Shown: positions 21,890 to 30,900 of the stretch, piece by piece
How positions within the stretch are numbered: position 1 is the stretch's first letter
Layout of the letters: each line of letters opens with the position of its first letter
Assembly (NCBI RefSeq): GCF_004210375.1
Contig: NC_134829.1
Coordinates: 25,870,034-25,934,033 of the forward strand
Length of the DNA stretch: 64,000 nucleotides
Direction of reading: 5' to 3'
Source of the DNA: Tachypleus tridentatus
Lineage: Eukaryota; Arthropoda; Merostomata; Xiphosura; Limulidae
Notes under the pieces: model-generated
Database searches by the model: none
Told to the model about the DNA's origin: nothing
What the model saw: the letters and a program-made list of their open reading frames with translations, nothing else
Program-made: the position numbers and the translations under genes

Positions 21890-22200
21890 CTCAAATTATT
21901 CATTTTTTAGAGTCCTATGAGTATTTTTACACACATTTCTTACGTATCTTTTTTAGTCCACAAGTGTTTCAGTATCTAAAACAATTTGAGTTTTTTTTAC
22001 ATATAGATATGAAGTGTTACTCAATCTCAATGATTGAGTGTATATAATCGTATAAGTATTTTTATATCCACATGGAAAGTGTCAGTTCAGATTATGTGAT
22101 TCAGTTTCTAGAATCGTATAAATATATTTTACAAGAAACTACAAAATATCGCTTCAGCTTAAGAGATTCGGCTTCTACAGTCGTGTGAGTGATATTAAAA
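21890..22200. repeat. Degenerate minisatellite, unit about 65-70 bp, part 2
   Basis: Same phrases as 20521-20770: 'tttttagagtcc', 'cagtatctaaaac', 'cagtttctagaatcg', 'cttctacagtcg' and 'cgcttcagc'. Roughly four units, much diverged. Confidence 0.6.
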
Positions 22201-22220
22201 GGAAAAGTCTTGGCACATTG

Positions 22221-22496
22221 GCCTGGCATGGCCTAGCGCGTAAGGCGTGCGACTCGTAATCCGAGGGTCGCGGGTTCGCGCCCGCGTCGCGCCAAACATG
22301 CTCGCCCTCCCAGCCGTGGGGGCGTTATAATGTGACGGTCAATCCCACTTTTCGTTGGTAAAGAGTATCCCAAGAGTTGGCGGTGGGTGGTGATGACTAG
22401 CTGCCTTCCCTCTAGTCTTACACTGCTAAATTAGGGACGGCTAGCACAGATAGCCCTCGAGTAGCTTTGTGCGAAATTCCAAAAAAACAAACAAAC
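22221..22496 (+). mobile_element. SINE family A, copy 14 (GC-rich-head subfamily)
   Basis: Plus strand with head 'ggcctagcgcgtaaggcg' and 'gcgcccgcgtcgcgcc', nearly identical to the copy at 15595. Flanked by the near-matching 'ttggcacattg' (22210-22220) and 'tttgcacatttg' (22497-22508). Confidence 0.94.
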
Positions 22497-22727
22497 TTTG
22501 CACATTTGATAAGTTCGAGTTTAAAATGAATGTTAACTTTTCATCTAGCGTGTTTGAACTTGAAATAAGCAAAACAGATAATTCTATTCAATGGTGTATC
22601 GTTCCTAATTACCAATAGCGAGCTGTAAGCAGGTTCAATATGCTGATATGCTTATTTGTTTAACTACGAGTGCTATTTTAAATATTATCCCATAGTTAGT
22701 ACAGTGTTAGTATGTGTAAAAAATAAA

Positions 22728-22752
22728 TAACGTCCCCCATCGGGGGACGTTA
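22728..22752. repeat. Perfect 11-bp hairpin resembling the SINE B head
   Basis: TAACGTCCCCC at 22728-22738 and its exact reverse complement at 22742-22752, with a 3-nt loop. The arm matches the sequence at the start of the family B copy at 21622 ('aacgtcccccc'). Confidence 0.85.
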
Positions 22753-23210
22753 AAACAAATATGTGTAAGTGCTACTGTCTGTATGTGTTGGGTTGAGAGT
22801 GTGCACAAGTACCGTGTTTATATATATACATCCTCACACACAAATAAACAAACCACACCTTAACTACACGCAAGAAATGGCATTATTATAAACTGTGAAA
22901 ACACGAAGGTTTTTCACAATTTCGAAGAAAGGTAACAATAAAAGTAATAGATTTCTGTATGAATATTTGACCAATTATGATTTAAACATAACTGAAGTTG
23001 ATAAGTTGTCTCGATGTTGTACCAACTCCACCCTCGTTCTATCCTCCAGGGAGAACTCCAGAAATAATGATTAAACAGTAATATACTTTAAAAATTCCGA
23101 GAAACCTAATTTTTGCTTTTGGGTTGGTTTTTATCTGTGAAATCACATTTATGACTGAGTTGTGATATAAACATATTTTTAATGTACCTGATCATGTTCA
23201 TTTGTTTTAC
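22753..23210. other. No recognisable gene or repeat
   Basis: AT-rich unique sequence; nothing supported. Confidence 0.4.
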
Positions 23211-23317
23211 GTCCAGATACTTACAGCTAAGCTACTGGAAGGGGCTATTAGGCTGGCGTGCAAGTGTTATATGCAAAGGACGTAATTTATCCTGCAGTTA
23301 ATACAATTGCATTAGAG
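23211..23317 (+). repeat. 107-bp direct repeat, copy 1
   Basis: Matches 25049-25155 with about four substitutions ('gtccagatacttacagctaa' at the start of both). The copies are 1.84 kb apart in the same orientation. Flanks differ. Confidence 0.9.
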
Positions 23318-23379
23318 ATTCTGCAGTGAGATCTTTGGCATGCTCATAGGATAGAAACCTTTCTTTGATATTTAGTTGC

Positions 23380-23623
23380 TCATTTACAAAGTGTACACGT
23401 ACGTAAAACTATTCTTCTTCTTTTTTTTACAAATTCTCTAGTTTCATCAGCCATAAAAGCTACCAACTCAACTCTCCTAACATTATCAACATTTTCATCA
23501 ATCAATACAGACGCTGTAGATCCAGTACGGTTATACTGCATTTCTTTGCTGTTATATTTTTCATTTCCACTCCTTACTTTTAAAACTAAACAAGAATCAT
23601 ATTTGGTTAAAACTTTATTAAGT
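23380..23623 (-). other. Stop-bounded open frame without recognised homologue
   Basis: About 80 codons on the minus strand, ending at TGA (23380-23382), with a protein-like middle (VLIDENVDNVRR, VELVAFMADETR) and a basic end. No early ATG and no family recognised. It may be a fragment of a decayed transposon or chance. Confidence 0.25.
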
Positions 23624-24130
23624 TAAAATAAAATCCTTTATCTGAAGAGTCTTGTATTTCTTCATGCACTCTCAGCAGCTGGACGAACTTATGATGACAT
23701 TAAATATTTTAGACAAGTGTTTTATATTTTCTGTTACAGACTGGTGGTGTTCAGTAGACAACTTCGTTGCCTCTTGTTTTGAACTACTGTGTAAGTTTTC
23801 CAAGAAGCAATTTTATGAACTTGGTTTTCACGAGTATTAAATACAGACTTCACATCTCACCACTTTCTGAAAACACTAACGATAAAGCATGGCTCTACGT
23901 AACTACATTTTGAGAGCAACAGAAACAAAACGAGAGATCCACGTTGGTGATGTATCTCACCCATGGAAATTAGTTATACAGAGTATAAATGTGTTTATCA
24001 TTATAACATTAAGTAGTGTTGTTTCAGTAGATGGGCAGACATAGAAATAAAAGAGCAAGTCTGACAGCCACTTTTCTTTACTGGAAATGTGATAGACTAA
24101 GTTGTTTAGGCTCTAACGTTTTCATTCCTA

Positions 24131-24280
24131 TATCTCCTGGAGGGCCATCACTGACTGAGCTACATCCTGAGACATTCTGCTATCTCCTGGAAGGCCACCA
24201 CTGACTGTGCTACATCCTGAGACATTCTGCTATCTTATGGAGGGCCATCACTGACTGTGCTACATCCTGAGACATTCTGC
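24131..24280. repeat. Three exact-length 50-bp tandem units
   Basis: Units at 24131, 24181 and 24231, each starting 'tatct' and ending 'gagacattctgc', with two to four differences between units. Confidence 0.95.
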
Positions 24281-24660
24281 ATGTATTTTTCATCTACGAC
24301 TGCTAACAATTCATTACTACTTCCTAGATTTTCGAAATTTTCAATTTTTTCTTTAATATTACTATCATATTCTCAGTTTTGGGGATGCTACTGGGGATGA
24401 CGTCACAACACATACAGTTGTTGCAAATTATTGGAAAGATAAAAGAAAAAAGATTGGTCTCTCCCTCGCTAGACTATAATTATAGCTAACAGTAAAATTA
24501 TATGCAATGACAATGCAGACTAAGTGAAAAATATGATTATGCTATTTTTCTTATCATGTTTAAGCTTCCTATGCAACCTCTGAAATGGATTTAAAAAAAC
24601 GGAAATACTTAAGTCCCCTTACACACACACACTCCAACCTTATGACAGAACCTCCCTTGT

Positions 24661-24757
24661 TGTCCTGCATCTTGCATTTCACTCGCGTTGAGTCTCGTCT
24701 TATCCTGCATCTTGCATTTCACTCGCGTCGAGTCTCGTCTTATCTTGCATCTAGCAA
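24661..24757. repeat. Two and a half 40-bp tandem units
   Basis: 'cctgcatcttgcatttcact' starts near 24664 and 24704, with a third, partial unit to about 24757. Only one or two changes separate the full units. The short open frame over this stretch is an artefact of the repeat. Confidence 0.92.
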
Positions 24758-24947
24758 TGTAAACTTACATTTCAGCCAATACAATCTTGTTAAATTCAGT
24801 ATAATGTGTTACATTAAGAGTTTTAGTTTATCATACAGTTAATATGATGATTTTAAATGTCGCATGTAAGGGTTTTAATTTATCTTACAGTTGATACTAC
24901 ATGTAAGAGTTATAGTATATCTTACAGTTGATCTAACCTTATCAAAT

Positions 24948-25046
24948 TTGGTTTGTGTGTTTATTTCTTGTTAAACGAAAAATTCTTCACAATGAGTTAT
25001 TTGTGTTGTGCCCAAAACGGATATCGAAATTCAATTTTAGCATCTT
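24948..25046 (-). mobile_element. SINE family C, copy 6 (diverged)
   Basis: Minus strand; 'cttcacaatgagttatttgt' is the tail region, 'cccaaaacggatatcgaaat' the B-box region and 'ttttagcatctta' the head. It sits inside the minisatellite region. Confidence 0.6.
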
Positions 25047-25048
25047 AT

Positions 25049-25155
25049 GTCCAGATACTTACAGCTAAGCTACTGGAAGGGGCTATTAGGCTGACGTGCA
25101 AGTATTATATGCAAATGACGTAATTTATCCTGCAGTTAATACAATTGCATTAGAC
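25049..25155 (+). repeat. 107-bp direct repeat, copy 2
   Basis: Counterpart of 23211-23317, directly after a SINE C. Ends 'acaattgcattaga' in both copies. Confidence 0.9.
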
Positions 25156-25432
25156 GTGAATAAAGGTGTCATTTGTAAAATTTGTAATTTATCTTGCAAT
25201 TCATATAGGTTTCATAGATGTGGTGTGTAATGTATGATGAAAAGATTGTAACTTGTCTTATAGCTCATATAAAATAATAATGTCCAACTTACAAGTAAAG
25301 GTTGTAACTTGCCTTCTATCTCATATAAAATAATAATGTCCAACTTACAAGTAAAGATTGTAACTGTAATTGTCAGCCAAGATTAGAAGCACACGAACAA
25401 AATCTTTACTTTTTAACACCTTCTTTTCCCTT

Positions 25433-25552
25433 CGCCCCCCGATAGTACAGCGGTAAGTCTACGGATTTAAAACGCTAAAATCAGGGGTTTGATTCCCCTC
25501 GATGGGCTCAGCAGATAGCCCAATGGGGCTTTGCTATAAGAAAAACACACTA
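25433..25552 (+). mobile_element. SINE family B, copy 3
   Basis: Full copy ('gatagtacagcggtaagtc', 'aaaatcaggggtttgattcc', 'gggctcagcagatagccc', 'atggggctttgctataag', ACAC) flanked by a 9-bp duplication TTTTCCCTT (25424-25432 and 25553-25561). Confidence 0.92.
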
Positions 25553-25829
25553 TTTTCCCTTTAAATGTTCTTATGAGGTCCTAGCATTTTCTCTTGAAAG
25601 ACGTTTTCCTCTCTATCTGGTGGTATAAAATAACTGTAGAAGAGTTTTGGAACACAAAAATTATTATTAATTATTAAAATTAGTTGTTTAAGGCTACTAT
25701 GTTATTTGTTTTTACGTCAGCGGAAGTAAAATAGGGTTATTGTTCTACGAATGTTTAGCAATTTATGTCATTCTTCTTTCTTACCTGTCTCTTAACTTTG
25801 GATGAAATAACTAGTATCAAAGGCGGAAA

Positions 25830-26171
25830 CTTGCACTCGAAGTGGTGTCCTGACGTTTTGGGGGTGACATCATAGACAAATCTCTAGCAGACGTACTTGG
25901 CCTAGAACTTACCTATGAGAGGTCATAACTCTCGATAATATTAGCTTTTGGTCTCGGCCGGAGTTTCATTAGGTTAAAGGTCAGCAGTTTTAGCAGTACG
26001 TCAACTAACTGGTGGCAAGTGTCCAATGGCGACGCAACCAAACATCGTGAGCACGGTTGGCTCAGGTCAAGGAAAAAGCATCTCTAACGTAATGCTCACA
26101 TAACAGTAGCACTTTAAAAAAAAAAGGATTTAGCAACCTATTTCTGAGTTTGTCGCTGACACAATACGTCC
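25830..26171 (+). promoter_or_regulatory. CpG-richer region upstream of the copy 2 promoter
   Basis: CpG dinucleotides are visibly more frequent here than in the rest of the AT-rich window ('ggcgacgc', 'ctcggccgg', 'gtacgtc', 'catcgtgagcacgg'). It ends directly at the CRE/TATA core. An upstream regulatory role is inferred from position and composition only. Confidence 0.4.
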
Positions 26172-26242
26172 TGACGTCATCTTTACCTTTAGGCAGAGTT
26201 CATTTATAAATAAGAGATTTGATGGCAAACTTTCATCAGTTA
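26172..26242 (+). promoter_or_regulatory. Candidate core promoter of copy 2: CRE, TATA box and initiator
   Basis: A palindromic CRE TGACGTCA (26172-26179) is followed by a TATA box TATAAATA (26205-26212) and an arthropod-type initiator TCAGT (26236-26240). The initiator A at 26238 lies 33 bp after the start of the TATA box, and the CRE about 60 bp before the start site, which is typical for CREB/ATF-responsive promoters. It lies upstream of a suitable noncoding exon. Prediction from motifs and spacing. Confidence 0.6.
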
Positions 26243-26301
26243 GTTAACAGCAGAAAGAGTATCTTAAACAGTTTTGGTTTTTATTCCACGACTTTCGATA
26301 C
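26238..26301 (+). other. Putative noncoding exon 1 of copy 2 (5' UTR)
   Basis: Runs from the initiator to a strong donor GTAAGT at 26302. The exon carrying the ATG begins with its own acceptor (AG at 27889-27890), so an upstream noncoding exon is required; this is the best candidate. A second donor-like GTAAGT at 26388, in a near-repeat of the same sequence, is an alternative. Confidence 0.5.
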
Positions 26302-26756
26302 GTAAGTAGACATTTGGTGTATCTATTGGTATAATATTAGTTAGTTTGGTCCCAAAGTTTTGGTACTTACCTTATAACTTGAGATGCGTAAGTAGATATT
26401 TGGTTTAAATACATCTAGGGTTATTGTCCCAGTAGTTGAGCGGATATAGAAAAAAAAATCGAAGACTATTCTTAATTTCGTATAAACACGTATTAAGATA
26501 TTTTGTTGAATTAATACACTAATGTTCAACACCGTTTGATTCATAAATGGTTAAATGAAATCGAATTGAGGACAGTTTAAACGGCAAAAACTCAAAGAGT
26601 GCTGATATAAATGTTTTTTAAACAACTTACCTTCACATAGATAACACTGGCGACAAGTTATATCTTGTAATATGTTAGCTCAGGTTTATACTTTTGAGTA
26701 AAGTTTGATGTTGAATATTTACAAAGCTATAAGTTCAGGGTTTTATTTTATGTTTT

Positions 26757-26995
26757 ATTTCCGGCCTAATGCCTCAACATTGTCCTCCCTAATTGTGAAT
26801 TAGCAAGTAAGTAGCTAGTGAACACCATCCATTGCTAATTCTTGTATGACCAAATAGTGGGATTTAACTGTCACTCTTGTAACACACTAAGGTCCCAAAG
26901 TGAGGAGAGTATTTCTGTAGCAACGGGCTGCAAACAATAAATTATTTGATTCACAGTCAGAGCACCCTAACCACTCGTCCGCACTATCCCCTCGA
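26757..26995 (-). mobile_element. SINE family A, old diverged copy in intron 1
   Basis: Minus strand; 'caaatagtgggatttaactgt' and 'cagtcagagcaccctaacca' match the family body and head with many substitutions. No clear tail. Confidence 0.55.
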
Positions 26996-27151
26996 AACTA
27001 GTATTTGCCAATGAGAAACACATACATAAATATTCTCTAATAGAGTATTGAACTTTATTAACAAAAGTGAAGATTTGTGTCTTCTCTTGTGGACTCATGG
27101 TTTTTAAAGCCACCTTTTATCCCCGAAAAGGATGGAACTTCCAATGTAGAA

Positions 27152-27230
27152 CTTACTATTTACCGTTGTCCACTCTGATTACACATTCTCTGACTATTTA
27201 CCGTTGTCCACGCTGAGTTATCACATTCTC
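27152..27230. repeat. Two-unit tandem repeat, about 40 bp
   Basis: 'actatttaccgttgtccac' occurs at 27154 and 27193, each followed by a similar 'cacattctct'. Inside intron 1 of copy 2. Confidence 0.8.
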
Positions 27231-27909
27231 TATTTTATCTCGCATTTATTTACTTTTTTTTACTAACCGGCTTTTACACACTATGAACTGTTGGAATTAA
27301 TACTATGTTCAAACATAAGATGTAGACACTGTATATTTAAGTATCCTCAATACTAGACGTAGACTAACTCTTTGTTTACATTAATGATGTACATTTGAAT
27401 AAGTAAAGCAGATGACATATGAAAACATTAAGCTAATTTGGATGACTATAGCTCCGCGTAGCTGAGGTCATTTGTGTAACAACCATTGTAACAGTAAAAT
27501 TAATATATATTCGAACAATTTCAACTGGTTCCTTTTTGACAATTAGCTATTCATTTAATATTTTTTCGACTGTAAGCTACGTAATAACGTAAAATCCATC
27601 TGTTTATAAAATCATCTTTGATCTTTCTTGCGATGTCCGATTAGTAGTACTTAATTACACAGTTTCATCCACGCATTTACCATGAGCAAAGTTGAATGTC
27701 GATATACGTATATATAGTCAGTTACTAGTAATTTTGATGTATTCTACGGATATTTCTCATGTATTGTAAAACTTTTATATAAAATTTCTACGATAACTGG
27801 ACAGCAAATCTCACAGATAAAGGAATTAATTTGTGTGTTTCTAAATTATTCAACGTTTATAACATGAACTAATAATCCTTTTATTCACAGGTTTTAACTA
27901 GAACACGAG

Positions 27910-27931
27910 ATGAGAACGTGGATTATCCTGG
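27910..27931 (+). CDS. Copy 2, first coding exon (start of signal peptide)
   Basis: ATG at 27910 after 19 nt of UTR; the exon opens after an acceptor AG at 27889-27890. Seven codons plus one base, then donor GTAAGT at 27932 (phase 1). The ATG is chosen because the joined reading gives a classic signal peptide. Confidence 0.82.
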
Positions 27932-30900
27932 GTAAGTTAAAGCACTGTTATGTTTATGTATATTATTCGATCTGCTGCTTCGGTTATCAACTGCAGTTTA
28001 TCCTATAAATTTTAAAATACAGAATCATACAAAGAGACTTTGCGTCACGTACCTAAAGCAATAGTGACTCACTTTGTGTTGGTATTAAATATAAAACAAC
28101 AGTTATAAACCAGTCTCATAGTGTACTTAATGTTATTCTAACGCATAATTAATGATTTATTAAGATCACAGTCTATTTTGGATGTTATTCAAATATATCA
28201 TTAGTGATTTTTAACCTCACAATGTACTTCTTGATTATTCAAGTACATCATGAGTGATTTATTGACCTCACAATGTACTTCTCCGTGTAATTCAAATATA
28301 TTATTATTTATTAATCTCACAATCTACTTCTCGATGTTATTTAATATATCATTAGTGACTTATTAACCTCACATTGTACTTATCAATATTGTTCAAATAC
28401 ATCATTAGTGATTTTATTAACCTCACAAAGTACTTCTCTATGCTATTCAAATATATCATTAGTGATTTATTAACCTCAAAAAGTACTTCTCTATGTTATT
28501 CAAATACATCATTGTTGATTTATTAGCTCTACAATATACTTCTCAATATTATTCCAGTACATCATTAGTGATTTATTAACCTCACAATGCACTTTTTGAT
28601 GTTATCCCAATACAACATTAGTGATTTGTTAGCCTCATGGTTTATTTGTCGATGCTATTCCCATATACCATTAAAGATTACTGAACTTCTATGTATTTTC
28701 TGACAATCGTGTCAACGCTAATACATCACTAAAATATAGCTGGTGAGAAACAAATAAACCAAAATATTTTAGGTCTAAAAATAAATGTTATTTAATGATT
28801 TCGTATTAGTGTAATTTTATTGTTATTATATGTTGGTTTGACACGGTGTGGTTTGTGTACATTTATCGATAAAAGTAGAATCAAGTGTGAAAACGATGTT
28901 TTCCATCTTCTGTTAACAGAAGCAAGCAACAAGAAGAATGTTCCATTCTACATATAAGTGTATGATCATCTTAAAGAAGAAGAAAACTATTACATGAATA
29001 CCTTAGAACCAGACTGTACATTTAGCACAAGTAATATTTAGAGCAAACGACAACTGGATCATAGACGATAGTGTTAAGATTTTTCATAACAAATAATAGT
29101 TAATGATTTATTTTTAAGTTGTCAATCTATTAAAGAATATAGTTAAAGGAATAGCCAAAATATATATTAACAAGTTTCATCTGAATGACGTAGTAATAGT
29201 TACACGTGATTGCATTAGTAATAATTACAACTCAGTGAGTTAATAATGACTACAGCTGAGTGAAATGCTAATAATTATATCTGAATGAGATTACATAATA
29301 AAATTAATAATCATAATAACAATTATTGTACGTTTTACAGTAGCATGCAGTGTAGCCGCTGTGACAGCCTCACCTCGGGTAAGTTTTGCTTCAGTTTTTT
29401 GCTCAAATACTGTAATGTGATTGGTTTTCTAATGTGTCATCTGCTATTGCAAGTGTCTTGAGCTACGAACCTGCATTGATTTAGTACATTAATATAAATT
29501 GTTTACAAATTTAAGTTTTCTCTTATTTACATAACTTTATATTTTGTTTCATGGTCATCTGAAAAAAACACCACAGAATAACTTACTCGTATGTTATCTA
29601 TTGCGCATAGTAAACACTACTTTGTTACTGAGTTTCTTCTATCAGTGTTAGTTCCTAGTCGATTTTTTCAGCACCACCAAATCCTTTTTGAGCTACTAAT
29701 ATCACTATTATGTGCTAATCAATCTGTTAAGATAATTACTAGTTCCTATATGAGTATTTTTATCTTTCCCATAGCTTCGTTTACATGTTTGTATCATCTA
29801 TCGCTTATTGAAGATCCATTAAAATCACCATCATTCCTAACTCCAAGTTATTCTATTTTAATAACCATTGGTTCCTTGTCAAATTGTTAAAATAATCATT
29901 AGTTATATGGTAGATCTTTGTATTATTCTTTTCTCCTTGTTGATATATTTATATCACAATAATAATTTTAGCTAAAGTGTTAAAATCTCTTCTAATTAAT
30001 TGGTGGATTATTTAACGCAATTTCAGCTTTTCTGTGTTCTGTTATAATCATCACTGTGTGAAAAGCATGCACTAAAATATAAGTTACTAGTAACACTAAT
30101 TTCTAAACAACTTTATGCTAGAATAATTATCTCGCAAATGTTTACTATTGGCTTAGTTCTTAAACAAGCAAAAGTTAAATTAGAGGGCGCCTCACTCCCA
30201 TGTCGACTAAGTAGGTTATTTAGTAAATCTCCCTGCACGAGAGATTACTGACATATGATCCTTTCGGATACAGTGAAACCTGTAAGACAGGTATTAAGAT
30301 ATTTACTACACTTTTTGTTGCTTGCTTCCATCCTCGGAGAAAGTAAGCAACCCCTTAAAAGTATTTTTAAAGTCTAGGAATTTCCTCCTCGGTGAAATGT
30401 TTTCTTGGTGAGGAGTTTGTAGCTCCGCCATCTTTGATTAATTCAGTTACAATTGTAACAATAACAAATGGATAATATAACCCGTTAAGACTAGGATTTT
30501 GACCAATTAAGAACGCTTTTAAATATCTTAATTTACCTTTCTTTAAAATCTTAAAATTACGGGAATTAACCATTGTACATGAATAACATCACCAACTATT
30601 TATATACGATACACAATGCTCAATGTCTTCTCAAATTTTGATTGTGTTTTTTTTTATAAAATAGAGAAACATATAACGGCGAACCTTACATATTCAATTC
30701 TACAACACAATTTTTAAGTTCAAACAAATGCTTGATGTTAATAAACTCGTTTGACTTTACTTAATGTTTGTAACTGAGAATTATACAAACATCCAACTAA
30801 TTCCATAAATTTGACTTCACACGTTGTTTAGTGTACAACAAAAAAATCTTATTTTACACCAGTTTATGGAACAAGAATGGTTTGGTTTGTTTCGAATTTC

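Larger units (their letters stand above)
24790..25375. repeat. Degenerate minisatellite region, partly 56-bp periodic
   Basis: 'taagagttttagtttatcat', 'ttacagttga' and related phrases recur at 24811, 24868 and 24904. After an inserted SINE C and the 107-bp repeat, two well-conserved 56-bp units begin at 25246 and 25302, with a partial third at 25358. Confidence 0.7.

Noticed and set aside
6341-22300. tRNA-Thr genes in the many tRNA-like heads
   Set aside because: Each head continues into the same SINE body and tail, often within target-site duplications, and the stems are decayed. They are SINE heads, not tRNA genes.
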